The notes under the pieces are model-generated. The model made no database searches, was not told the DNA's origin, and worked only from the letters and a program-made list of their open reading frames with translations. Shown piece by piece: positions 56,501-64,000 of a DNA stretch of 64,000 nucleotides. The stretch comes from an uncultured Bacteroidota bacterium. Its GTDB lineage: Bacteria; Bacteroidota; Bacteroidia; Bacteroidales; P3. Where the stretch lies: assembly GCA_902778925.1 (NCBI GenBank), contig CACYZN010000002.1, positions 52,106 through 116,105 of the forward strand. The letters are read 5' to 3'. Each line of letters starts with the position of its first letter. Position 1 is the first letter of the stretch. The position numbers and the translations under genes were made by a program.

Positions 56501-58062
56501 TAGTCCTCGAGCTTCTCCTTCACCGTCACCCGCTCGGTTATCTCGTTGTATGTGACCAGTCCGTGGCGGGCAAGGTTGTGTATCATGAGCTTGGTCTGCC
56601 CGATGTCGAGACCTATGTAGTCGGAGAACTTGTTGATGGAGAAGGTGTAGTTGCCATCGCCCACATAGTCGTATACACGGCGCACCGGGCTTATCTCGTC
56701 GATGCCCTGTATCTCGCGGTATTTGCGGTAGGAGTAGTAGCTGCTACTCTCGAAGGTGACGGTGTTGCCCGTGGTACCGGTGCTGAGGGTGGTGAACTGC
56801 ACATCGGCGGCGTCGAGTTTCCAGGTGATGACGTCGCTGTATATATCCATCTCGTGATAGGTGTCGATATAGGGGCTATAGAAGTTGCGCTTGGGATCGT
56901 TGATGAGCGTCACCCGGCGGTCGGCGGTCTGGTAGCGCACCGTGATACCGGCGTTGCTTATCGAGTCGCCGTCGCCGATATAGAGTGCCACGGCAGCATT
57001 CTCGCTCACCATGCGGTCGGTGGTGATGGTGAACTTGTTGGAGGTGACGGCAAGCTGCGGTTTCCCGCCACGGCGGAATATCAGGGTGGCCTGATGCTTG
57101 CTCGAGGCGGTGATAAACTTGGCGCCGTTCATCATGAAGCTGCCACTGTAGTCTACGTCGGGCAGTATGTTGGGTATGACGAAGTCGCGCTGGTAGCTGC
57201 GGAAGCGAGGATAAGAGTACTTCTCAGGCTCCATGGGCACTGTGAGAGCCTCTTCGATGCGGCCGGCGATGGGCTGCGAGAAGTAGTGCGTGTTGACGAA
57301 AAGCACACTGTCGGCGGTGAACTTGGGGAACTTGACCACAGCCTTGTAGGCCGAGAGCTCGGCATAGCAGGCTTCGACGCCGAGGCCGGTGCGGCTCCAG
57401 TCTATGCGGCCGCCCTGGCCGCTCCACTCGTTCTCCTTGTAGTCGTAGCTGCCCGTGGTGCCGCGTATCACCCCGCCGTCGCGGGCCGAGGCATACTGCA
57501 GGTCGGTCGGTGTGTCGAAGCGCACCACCACCTTGCCGCCGTCGAGCGCAAGCGAGAACGGGGCCTGCGGGTCGAGACGCCACTCGCACGAGTTGGAGCG
57601 GTAGAGCACGCGCTCGCCGAGCAACATGTCGCTGAAGTCCACAAACTCCATCACTGCCTTGGCCTTGGCCGAGCGCTTGCCCATGGCCTCGACGGTCTGC
57701 AGCCAGCCGTCGAGGTTGGCGGCGCCGGCAGGGGCTGTGGCATAGGCGGTGAGCACCCGTGCCACCGAGCATACCTCGGGGTTGGCCTTCATCTTGGTCC
57801 TGACGACGTAGTTGAACACACCGGTCACGCGGCGCTGCGTGGCGTCGTCCATGGCGGCATACGACGCTTCGAGGGCCTTCACCGTGCGGGTGTTCTCCTT
57901 CTGCTTGTCGCTGTCGGAGGTCTGCTTGTTCATCCATTCGAGCAGTTCCACGGTGAGGGTCTCGGCGTCGAAATCGACCGCGGCCTTGCCGCCTTTCTGC
58001 CCCATTGCCGTCAGCGGCAGCATCAGCGTCGCCACCGCCAAGAGTATTCTCCATGCTTTCAT
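53524..58062 (-). CDS. Very large exported protein of unknown function
   Basis: 1512 residues. Clear signal peptide MKAWRILLAVATLMLPLTAMG. The N-terminal ~170 residues are helical (ELLEWMNKQTSDSDKQKENT); the rest is beta-rich with repeated short motifs such as GKFIFFVTGAQFDYEKYNFE, VSVGRNRALTFDGRLDAGKF and LTFDGRLDAG-like strands, and aromatic-rich stretches (YDKPEIRGGRYDRMRFNYEL). No T9SS tail, lipobox or membrane segment beyond the signal is evident. I recognise no named domain; proteins of this size and look occur in Bacteroidales genomes as conserved hypotheticals. Lies 30 bp downstream of prfA and ends at a strong terminator. Confidence 0.8.
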   Translation of the reverse strand: MKAWRILLAVATLMLPLTAMGQKGGKAAVDFDAETLTVELLEWMNKQTSDSDKQKENTRTVKALEASYAAMDDATQRRVTGVFNYVVRTKMKANPEVCSVARVLTAYATAPAGAANLDGWLQTVEAMGKRSAKAKAVMEFVDFSDMLLGERVLYRSNSCEWRLDPQAPFSLALDGGKVVVRFDTPTDLQYASARDGGVIRGTTGSYDYKENEWSGQGGRIDWSRTGLGVEACYAELSAYKAVVKFPKFTADSVLFVNTHYFSQPIAGRIEEALTVPMEPEKYSYPRFRSYQRDFVIPNILPDVDYSGSFMMNGAKFITASSKHQATLIFRRGGKPQLAVTSNKFTITTDRMVSENAAVALYIGDGDSISNAGITVRYQTADRRVTLINDPKRNFYSPYIDTYHEMDIYSDVITWKLDAADVQFTTLSTGTTGNTVTFESSSYYSYRKYREIQGIDEISPVRRVYDYVGDGNYTFSINKFSDYIGLDIGQTKLMIHNLARHGLVTYNEITERVTVKEKLEDYVKAFAKKKGFDYDALMLESQVSADDRSGNAVLSLDDSRLAMRGVEQIVVSDSQQVVLYPRGGRVSVGRNRALTFDGRLDAGKFIFFVTGAQFDYEKYNFELPQVDSMFFYVPKFDDADSDHLVMTPLYGLVGNLAVDKPDNHSGLKRNKRYPIFNSLESSYVYYDKPEIRGGRYDRMRFNYELHPFTLSGIRKFEIDSLQFNGVLHSGGIFPDITYPLTVQRDYYLGFRVETPAGGYPAYGERGTYRHAISLDHGGLQGNGELDYLTSHSTSKNYLFLLDSMLCTADTFTVREEQGFPEIRAGRVSQRWMPYEDSMAVATLAKGRPFSMYRDEATLRGRVDIMPQGAAAAGTAQVNDATLASERFRLQPRIMDAAVSTFTLHSKAFNEVAFTAKDISSHVDYDGRRAELRMPDGPRRTELQLVQMEAYADFFVWDMNRQHLAIVNSTRSTTEGLDAMDLRMRLRKYPDLPGARFVSTDPKQHGLAYHALNSTYLYNRADLTNRGVYLLAVADAAIALATDTVHIDKGGQMRALRDAQVVFDRDSAYHLITDANLVVQGAESFTGSGYIVYHNDTERGQRLFLDNISVSSEGYTTASGTISDSASFELSSAFGFAGKVRADGNSRWLYFDGGVRMLQSCIGRNQLGLLAYADYTDPEHIHIPVPELATDWHGRRIATGILMDKSTLQPLTAFLTDDKVADNELLGAHGVLTYLGDRRQYMIASEEKVSNPDGVTAPYLALSTADCNVEGEGLVNFAMRRTQASFYAYGTASLSTGTSTDQDHLATLFGIDFPIDKGVVEALAEAFKDDLRLSTPSSALSTPMMHALMYHLGADRGAAVYADYADEGRLETVPEAMRSTMLFDRVRWQYNPAIGLYYDGRATLVAVGNEPLGLELRLRAQITKRGVAQQMVFYVEAAKDHWYWFKYDLHTGDLTIYSSSGLWLDRIKALSADQRKREQKGLVDFRYAVGNNPKEVSNWLSMLSRTLYSDDEDF

Positions 58063-58092
58063 ATCACTTGTCGCTTAACTCAAACCAGTCTT

Positions 58093-59163
58093 TCAACCCA
58101 CCGAAGCCTTCAGCTTCTCGGCATTCTCGGCCAGCTGCAGTGCCTCGATGCAATCCTCGATGTTGCCGTCCATGAAGTCGGGCAGGTTGTGCATGCTCCA
58201 GCCTATGCGGTGGTCGGTGACGCGCGACTGCGGGTAGTTGTAGGTGCGCACCTTCTCCGAGCGGTCGCCTGTGGCCACCATGGTCTTGCGCTTGCTGCTC
58301 ATCTCTTCCATGTACTTGTTGTACTCGCGCTCGTAGAGGCGGGTGCGCAGCAGGGCCATGGCTTTCTCCATGTTCTTGATCTGGCTCTTCTGGTCCTGCA
58401 TCGACACCACGATGCCGGTAGGCACGTGGGTGAGGCGCACGGCCGAGTAGGTAGTGTTCACACTCTGTCCGCCGGGACCCGAGGCGCAGAATATCTCCTT
58501 CTTGATGTCGGCGGGGTTGAGCTCGACGTCGAACTCTTCGGCCTCGGGGAGCACCACGACGCCAGCCGCCGAGGTGTGCACGCGGCCCTGGGTCTCGGTG
58601 GCGGGCACGCGCTGCACGCGGTGCACGCCGCTTTCGTACTTCAGTATGCCGTAGACGCCGTCGCCGCTGACGGTGAAGGTGATGTCCTTGTAGCCGCCGG
58701 CGGTGCCTTCGTTGAAGTCGGTGACCTCCACCTTCCAGTGCTTCTTCTCGCAGAAGCGGGTGTACATGCGGAATAGGTCGCCGGCAAAGAGACAGGCCTC
58801 GTCGCCGCCCGTGCCGCCACGTATCTCGACCACGGCGTTCTTCGAGTCCTGCGGGTCGGCGGGGATGAGCATGATGCGTATCTCGTCCTCCATCTTCTCG
58901 CGACGCTCGGTGGCGGCGGTCAGCTCTTCCTTGGCCATCTCGCGCAGCTCGGGGTCCTTCTCGCCGTCGAGCAGCTCGCGGCACTCGGCTATGGTGTCTA
59001 TCAGCGCCTTGTATTCGTGGTAGGCTTTCACCACCGGCTGCAGGTCCTTGTAGTCCTTGCTCAGCTTGACATAGCGCTTCATGTCGGCCGTAATCTGCGG
59101 GTCGTTCATCTGCTGCTCGATCTCTTGGTATCGGGCGTATATGGCTTCCAGTTTATCTAACAT
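58093..59163 (-). CDS. prfA: Peptide chain release factor 1
   Basis: 356 residues. The stop-codon reading motif PAT in [17 protein letters not shown] marks RF1 rather than RF2 (SPF). The peptidyl-tRNA hydrolysis motif GGQ is in [19 protein letters not shown]. Terminates translation at UAA/UAG. The start ATG 59163 gives the normal N-terminal helix [19 protein letters not shown]. The next gene upstream ends 35 bp away. Confidence 0.97.
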   Translation of the reverse strand: MLDKLEAIYARYQEIEQQMNDPQITADMKRYVKLSKDYKDLQPVVKAYHEYKALIDTIAECRELLDGEKDPELREMAKEELTAATERREKMEDEIRIMLIPADPQDSKNAVVEIRGGTGGDEACLFAGDLFRMYTRFCEKKHWKVEVTDFNEGTAGGYKDITFTVSGDGVYGILKYESGVHRVQRVPATETQGRVHTSAAGVVVLPEAEEFDVELNPADIKKEIFCASGPGGQSVNTTYSAVRLTHVPTGIVVSMQDQKSQIKNMEKAMALLRTRLYEREYNKYMEEMSSKRKTMVATGDRSEKVRTYNYPQSRVTDHRIGWSMHNLPDFMDGNIEDCIEALQLAENAEKLKASVG

Positions 59164-59198
59164 CGTTTATGTTTTGATTATTTCGTTTATTCTGTATG

Positions 59199-61790
59199 TT
59201 ATCTAAGCAACAGCACGGTGCCTTTGCCGTCGTGCCAGCTGTTGTCGTAATCGGCCTTGTAGCGATAGTAGTAGGCATAGGCCCCTTGCGGGCATGGCCG
59301 CCCGTTGAGGTCGGTGCCGTCCCACAAGGCCGACGGGTCGGTAGAGGCATGCACCAATAGGCCGTTCCGGTTGTAGATGTACATCTCGTACTCTATATAG
59401 TTCAGCGTACCCACCACGCCGAACCCTCTGTTGAACTCGGCATCGGGGGTGAACACATTGGGTAACCACTGGTTGTACACCTCTATCGGAATAGCCAGCC
59501 TGGCCGAATCGCAACACTCCAGACGGTTACAGGCTTCCAGTTTCACCCATACACTGTCGCTGTCGTCCAAACTATAGGTATGTACCACACTTTTACCTTC
59601 GGCAGTTGTATAGTCGGAGAATACCCAGCGCGATATATCACTGCCCACCGAGCTATCGAAAAACATTACCGTGGGGTAATCCAGACTCACACCTTGCCGA
59701 CTGCTGTATATAGTGGCCTCGGGGTACGGCAACACCACAATGTCCACACCGGGCTCAGCCACAGAGCACCTGATATCGGCCTCGAGCATCAGCTCGTAGC
59801 GGGTGGACTGCTGGGGAATTACCTCAATCGAGGCTTGTCGTTCCTGACCGTCGAGCGTGCTGTCGTGCGGAGTCGAGCGCCACACGTATCCAACGTTGCC
59901 CTCGGCGTCAAGGTGCACGGTATCGCCCGGACACACCTCACTGCGGTCGTTACCTATGGCTATTGTAGGCATACCGTATACAGCCACGCTGTCGACCACC
60001 GTCGTGGTACATGACAACTCATAGCCGGTCTCCAGCGTCACCCTATGCAGTCCTACACTCATAGGCATCTTTATCACGTTGGCTAAATCATCCTCGGTCG
60101 AAGCGATGACGCTATCATCCACCGTCCACCGCTTCGGCAGGTCCATGCCGGCCGTGCATCGCAGGGTGAGCGTGTCGCCGTCGCAGAGGTCGTGCTGCGA
60201 AAGCTCCATCTGGGCCGGCGGCGTTCCCATCACACGGAACGATACGCGCTTCACGCTCTCGCACGCCTCGACCACGGTCTGCGTATGCAGGAGGGCGCCA
60301 TAGTATCCAAAACTGTCGAATGTGTAGACCGCATCCTGGCCATACAGCGTGTCGATGGGTTGGCTGTAGGTGGTGTCGGTGTAGAGCACCCAGTAGGTCT
60401 CGCTGAGGTCGATTGCAGTCTGGCCATAGACCACTATATTACCCTTGAACGTTGCCGTGCGGTTGCAGTCCGAAGTAACCACAGGGTGCGGCATGGGCTT
60501 ATAGTTGAATAGGTTGGCATAGAGGCGCGACGTGAACGGTTTCTCCGGGTCGAGAGCCGAGGTCATAATGCACATCACCGTCTGCTCCACCGCCGTGTCG
60601 CCGGCATTGGGGCCGGCGGTAAGCACAAAGTCGTCTATACGCGGCAGATAGTAGCTTTGCGTTGTTGTGCCCGAGCCTTGAGGGAACACCTGGCGGAAAG
60701 GGACCGTGTCCATGTGCTCGGGGTCGTAGAGCGAATACTGCACCCCCGACTCGCACACGAACCACTGGTACGATATCATGCCATCGATGGCCGATACCGA
60801 GTCGATGATGTCTGACTCGGCCGACGAGCAACCCTGTATGTTCAGCGTCATGGACGAGTAGTCGCCACTGATGTACGCCATCAGCGGGTCGACATTGTAG
60901 ATGCAATCCGAGGTGTACATCTCAATCCGCACCGTATCGCCATAGTAGGCACTCAGGTTGATGACCACCTTGGTCCACGGCTTGTAGGCGTATCCGCAAC
61001 TACCCAATGACATATTGCCTTCTACCCATGGGGCCGGCAAGTCGCCACTGAAATGGGGCGCTGACACCTTGTAGTGCAACGAGTCGTTGATGGGCTCGGT
61101 TTGCCACACTCCATTGACCTTGCGCACTACACGTATGCAGAACTCGCCAGCCTCGTAGGGAGAGTGGTCGACTTTCTGGGTTACCACGGCATAGTTGATT
61201 ATAAGCAGCGAGTTCTCGTCGGTAACCAGCATGGTGTAGAACAGAGCCTCCGAGCCCTTGTTTTCGCCCTGAGACGACGCCGAGTAAGTGCACCCACCAG
61301 AGGCCGTATGACCATCAGCATAGAGGTCGCCCAGGCGTATCGAAGTCTGATAGTCTGGCGGTATGCGGGGCATGCCGCTGCCGGGGATTGCAGAATTGAC
61401 GGTAAAGCCGTCGATGCCGGCGTTGGCCTGGGTGATAATCTGAAAGCGCTTCCTGTTGTTGTCCCAGAAGTTCAAACTCCGTCCACAAGATATAGCATCA
61501 GGTCCAGAGTCATAGGAATCCGATGTCAGCTGGCTGGCCGGCACAGGCGGGCAATTAGGGTCGGAACAGGTACTTTTTATGGTATAGCCGTCGGTGGTGT
61601 CGCCAGACATCGTTGCACAGCAACGTTCGCCCACACGGCCCGACCAGAAGAAGACGTCGCTGCCTGTAACGAAAGTGGTGGGGTTCCTTAAGCCCGGGCA
61701 GCCGAACTGCGCGCTGGCCACCCCTGGCAATCCCACCGACCAGAGCAGCAGCGCCATAAGGCCAACCATGTATCGCCCACACCTGCTCAT
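59199..61790 (-). CDS. T9SS type-B (gliding-motility C-terminal) surface protein
   Basis: 863 residues from ATG 61790, which overlaps the flippase stop; the frame extends further only as a shadow of the flippase gene. Signal peptide MSRCGRYMVGLMALLLWSVG (cut after ASA). A jelly-roll-like domain follows (~30-330), then Ig/PKD-like domains with GDTLTLRCTAGM and VCPGDTVHLDAEGNV. The last ~95 residues (NQWLPNVFTPDAEFNRGFGV, MYIYNRNGLLVHAS, LWDGTDLNGRPCPQGAYAYY) form a gliding-motility-associated CTD, which directs secretion by T9SS. Confidence 0.92.
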   Translation of the reverse strand: MSRCGRYMVGLMALLLWSVGLPGVASAQFGCPGLRNPTTFVTGSDVFFWSGRVGERCCATMSGDTTDGYTIKSTCSDPNCPPVPASQLTSDSYDSGPDAISCGRSLNFWDNNRKRFQIITQANAGIDGFTVNSAIPGSGMPRIPPDYQTSIRLGDLYADGHTASGGCTYSASSQGENKGSEALFYTMLVTDENSLLIINYAVVTQKVDHSPYEAGEFCIRVVRKVNGVWQTEPINDSLHYKVSAPHFSGDLPAPWVEGNMSLGSCGYAYKPWTKVVINLSAYYGDTVRIEMYTSDCIYNVDPLMAYISGDYSSMTLNIQGCSSAESDIIDSVSAIDGMISYQWFVCESGVQYSLYDPEHMDTVPFRQVFPQGSGTTTQSYYLPRIDDFVLTAGPNAGDTAVEQTVMCIMTSALDPEKPFTSRLYANLFNYKPMPHPVVTSDCNRTATFKGNIVVYGQTAIDLSETYWVLYTDTTYSQPIDTLYGQDAVYTFDSFGYYGALLHTQTVVEACESVKRVSFRVMGTPPAQMELSQHDLCDGDTLTLRCTAGMDLPKRWTVDDSVIASTEDDLANVIKMPMSVGLHRVTLETGYELSCTTTVVDSVAVYGMPTIAIGNDRSEVCPGDTVHLDAEGNVGYVWRSTPHDSTLDGQERQASIEVIPQQSTRYELMLEADIRCSVAEPGVDIVVLPYPEATIYSSRQGVSLDYPTVMFFDSSVGSDISRWVFSDYTTAEGKSVVHTYSLDDSDSVWVKLEACNRLECCDSARLAIPIEVYNQWLPNVFTPDAEFNRGFGVVGTLNYIEYEMYIYNRNGLLVHASTDPSALWDGTDLNGRPCPQGAYAYYYRYKADYDNSWHDGKGTVLLLR

Positions 61791-63307
61791 CGCCCGCCTC
61801 CTTTCTTTTTCAGCCGGGCGGGCAACGTCTCGACCATGGCGTTGACGGTGGGCGACACCTTCCAGGCCAGGACGGCGGCCAGCAGCAGGCCTCCCAGCAC
61901 CAGGGTGCGCACCACGGCGCCCACTATGAGGCCCATGCCCAGCAGGGGGTCGAGGTAGGCCGTCCACAGGCCGTAGACGCCCACCAGAGCCGCCATGACG
62001 GCCACCATCTTCAGCTGGCCCCAGCCGAAGACGTGCACCTTCAGCTTGCGCCAGAGCAGCGCGTAGAGCAGCGTGAAGTAGAGCAGGTAGGCACAGAGGG
62101 TGGCCAGCGCAGCTCCGTTGATGCCGAAAAGGCCTATGAACCAGTCGTTGAACAGCAGCGCCGAGAGGGTCAGCACGCCTATCAGCAGCAGGCTCCACGA
62201 GTAGTGGCGCGAGTAGTTGAGGATGTCGGTCCCCACCGAGAGGGTGGAATTCAGTGCCTTGGCACCGCCCAGCACCAGCACCACGACGATGCCCTGGCGG
62301 TAGTTCTGCCCGTTGGGTATCAGCTCGAAGAGCACGTCGAGGTTGATGGCTATGACATAGAGTATGGCCAGGCTCACCATGAACTGGTGCAGGCTCACCT
62401 GGCGCCCCAGGCGGTTCACCTCGCCCAGGTTGTCCTCCTTCATGGCCGTGGCTATCACCGGCCGCGAGATGGCGCCCAGCGAGCGGTAGGGCACCTCGAC
62501 CACGTTGGCTATGTACGACGCTATGGTGTACACACCCGTCAGCGCCAGACCGGTCTTGGCGCCGAGGAAGAGCGAGTTGAACATGGGTATGTTGCCCGCC
62601 AGCACCGTGGCGGTCATGAAAAGCGTGTAGCGCAATATCTCGCCCACCTTGCGACGGTCGAGGAAGCCGCGGTCCACGCGCAGCGTGAAGCCGCCCAGCG
62701 ACGCCACATAGCACAGGTTCAGCACCATGGCCAGCCCGTAGCTGCCGCAGAACATCCACACGAACATGTCGAGCGAGATAAGCCCGCAGCCGTAGAGCAG
62801 GTAGGCCGCCAGGTTGAACAGCCGTATGCCCACCTCGCGCACCAGCTTGGGCACCGTGATGCGCAGCAGCACCGACGAATAGGTCTCGAACACCGTGGTG
62901 TACAGAGCGAAGAAGGTGAGCATGGGCATCAGGTAGAAATAGTCGGCCACCAGCGGCGCGTTCTTGGCATAGATGCCCAGCAACGGCTCGCGGAAGACCA
63001 GGAAAGCCACCGCGAAAAGCACAAAGCCCGCCAGCGGCAGCAGCACGCTCCAGCCCAACATGCCGTGGTTGGGCGGGTTGGAAGTGCTCGACTTGAACCA
63101 CGGGAAGAACCTCACTATCGAGGCGTTGGCGCCCAGCTGGGCCAGCGACGAGAAAAGCAGCGCCGCGTCGACCATCACCCGCGTCAGACCTATCTCCTCC
63201 TGGGTCAGGTAGCGGGTGAGCACGAAAAACGACACGAAAAACCCTATCGCCACACCCAGGTAGTTGGCGAGGGCTCCTTTGATGCTCTGTCGTGCTATAA
63301 CACCCAT
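61787..63307 (-). CDS. Oligosaccharide flippase (Wzx/MATE-like)
   Basis: 506 residues from MGVIARQSIKGALANYLGVA, the usual start; an ATG eight codons earlier is in frame. About 14 hydrophobic segments, beginning with FFVSFFVLTRYLTQEEIGLT, the N-terminal polysaccharide-biosynthesis signature. Probably flips undecaprenol-linked sugars for O-antigen or capsule. No glycosyltransferases lie beside it. Overlaps the T9SS protein start by 4 bp (ATGA). Confidence 0.9.
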   Translation of the reverse strand: MGVIARQSIKGALANYLGVAIGFFVSFFVLTRYLTQEEIGLTRVMVDAALLFSSLAQLGANASIVRFFPWFKSSTSNPPNHGMLGWSVLLPLAGFVLFAVAFLVFREPLLGIYAKNAPLVADYFYLMPMLTFFALYTTVFETYSSVLLRITVPKLVREVGIRLFNLAAYLLYGCGLISLDMFVWMFCGSYGLAMVLNLCYVASLGGFTLRVDRGFLDRRKVGEILRYTLFMTATVLAGNIPMFNSLFLGAKTGLALTGVYTIASYIANVVEVPYRSLGAISRPVIATAMKEDNLGEVNRLGRQVSLHQFMVSLAILYVIAINLDVLFELIPNGQNYRQGIVVVLVLGGAKALNSTLSVGTDILNYSRHYSWSLLLIGVLTLSALLFNDWFIGLFGINGAALATLCAYLLYFTLLYALLWRKLKVHVFGWGQLKMVAVMAALVGVYGLWTAYLDPLLGMGLIVGAVVRTLVLGGLLLAAVLAWKVSPTVNAMVETLPARLKKKGGGR

Positions 63308-63534
63308 ACCAACAAATAACGCACCATACATTCAAAAATTGCGCCACCGCAACATTTTCTTAAACCTTGGCCCGCCGCACCCCATTTTCAGCCCCCGGCC
63401 GCTCCCCCGACCCCCGTTCCGCACCCCACAGAAACCATCCAAACACCTGGCAGTCAGCATATAGCGACCACCACACCACCCTAACAGCCTCAAAACCAGC
63501 TCCTCTGGCCTTCCCCTCCCCTTCCCCTCCGGTA
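63308..63534. other. Non-coding, C-rich stretch upstream of the flippase
   Basis: No gene seen. The sequence is C/A-rich on the plus strand with no repeat structure until the palindromic element begins at 63535. No -7 box for the flippase could be identified with confidence. Confidence 0.5.
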
Positions 63535-63626
63535 GTTCTTATGTATTTCTTATATCGTTCTTATGTATTTCTTATGTTTTAAGCATAAATACAACATAAG
63601 AAATACATAAGAAGTACATAAGAACG
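63535..63626. repeat. Palindromic element of 11-bp units, copy 2 (inverted)
   Basis: Built from TTCTTATGTAT-type units followed by ATACATAAGAA-type units. Its reverse complement matches 3394-3484 almost base for base over the first ~65 bp. Afterwards the 11-bp modules AAGAAATACAT and AAGAACGATAT occur in swapped order. Confidence 0.9.
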
Positions 63627-63728
63627 AGCGGACCGGAACCGGAGGGGAAGGGGTCGGCAGGCGACGGGGGTGAAGCTTTTTTTTCGCTTTTTTTTCGTCA
63701 TTTCTCGATGCGGTATGGAATTTTTTTG

Positions 63729-63736
63729 TATCTTTG
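63729..63736 (+). promoter_or_regulatory. Promoter of the EF-G-like gene
   Basis: TATCTTTG, 94 bp before the start codon, preceded by T-tracts. The leader contains a 7-codon mini-ORF (ATG 63790, peptide MNEIENK, stop then further in-register stops) just before the real start. Confidence 0.65.
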
Positions 63737-63829
63737 CCGTCTCGTTTCGTGCCCCCGGAACCGCGCCGGAGGCATGGAGCGTCTTAACAATGAACGAAAT
63801 AGAAAATAAATAAATAATAACAGTACACA

Positions 63830-64000
63830 ATGAAAATCTATCAGACACAGGACATCCGCAACATCGCCCTCGTGGGCGGCGCCAAATCCGGCAAGACCTC
63901 CATGGCCGAGGCTATGGCTTTCTGCGGCGGCCTCATCAACCGTCGTGGCTCCGTGGACAGCAAGAACACCATCAGCGACTATCGCGACATCGAGCACGAC
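63830..64000 (+). CDS. Elongation factor G-like GTPase (3' partial)
   Basis: 57 codons before the window ends. MKIYQTQDIRNIALVGGAKS plus GKTSMAEAMAFCGGLINRRG matches the start of the second EF-G type (EF-G2-like) common in Bacteroidetes: the P-loop is VGGAKSGKTS rather than AHIDAGKTT of canonical EF-G. SKNTISDYRDIEHD leads toward switch I. Probably a translation-associated GTPase, but a paralogue role cannot be excluded. Confidence 0.85.
   Translation, partial: MKIYQTQDIRNIALVGGAKSGKTSMAEAMAFCGGLINRRGSVDSKNTISDYRDIEHD

Noticed and set aside
59199-63347. Single 1382-residue protein
   Set aside because: The N-terminal third is only a shadow of the flippase gene on the same strand; the signal peptide at 61790 marks the true start.

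Overview
The window looks like chromosomal DNA of a GC-rich member of the Bacteroidales. This is inferred from: Bacteroidetes-type -7 promoter boxes (TAnnTTTG, mostly TATCTTTG) ahead of many genes; almost no Shine-Dalgarno sequences; type IX secretion (T9SS) sorting domains on a C10 protease, a BspA-like leucine-rich-repeat protein and a gliding-motility-type protein; and lineage-typical families such as GSCFA, DUF4296 and lipoprotein-type sensor kinases. I cannot name the genus.

Layout. 1-8850: a cut-off PD40/OmpA-like protein, an MsbA-type ABC exporter, dnaE, a GSCFA protein and a lipoprotein, several joined by ATGA overlaps. 8850-16500: an accessory region. It holds a three-copy intergenic repeat, gene remnants (Bro-N fragment, winged-helix fragment, broken AAA_14/DUF4143 ATPase), a compact AT-rich four-gene operon with Abi-alpha, DUF4041/GIY-YIG and HEPN-like proteins, and a hipBA toxin-antitoxin pair followed by a second, decayed hipA 3' end. 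16600-27300: ddl, nadB, an MFS transporter, a secreted C10 protease, the ATP synthase genes atpE-F-H-A-G (without atpB, atpD or atpC) and tRNA-Cys. 27300-36000: a lipoprotein-type histidine kinase with its response regulator, rpsA, three small lipoproteins, tRNA-Val and ettA. 36000-44500: a lower-GC stretch with an 11-bp array, five tandem 119-bp units bearing terminator-like hairpins, a 1843-residue BspA-like protein and a broken serine recombinase. 44500-64000: two tRNA-Leu genes, aroE, an operon of EEP-family protein, nth, BatA-like protein and ABC transporter, then recJ, a 1512-residue exported protein, prfA, a T9SS type-B protein, a flippase and the start of an EF-G-like GTPase.

The two most interesting themes are these. 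(1) The four-gene operon at 11014-14332 is a candidate anti-phage system: a nuclease, an Abi-alpha protein and a HEPN-like protein are packed with 1-11 bp gaps, next to hipBA, with recombination scars beside it. (2) Many intergenic regions carry short tandem arrays with an exact 11-bp period although their sequences are unrelated (3394, 16385, 22889, 30243, 36099, 51388, 63535). A separate 7-bp class occurs at 3203, 8102 and 44733, and one of these lies inside a coding sequence where a change in copy number would shift the frame. The five 119-bp units at 36242-36835, just downstream of a promoter, are a further candidate for something undescribed.

All calls rest on reading the sequence and on family knowledge. 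No database search was run.
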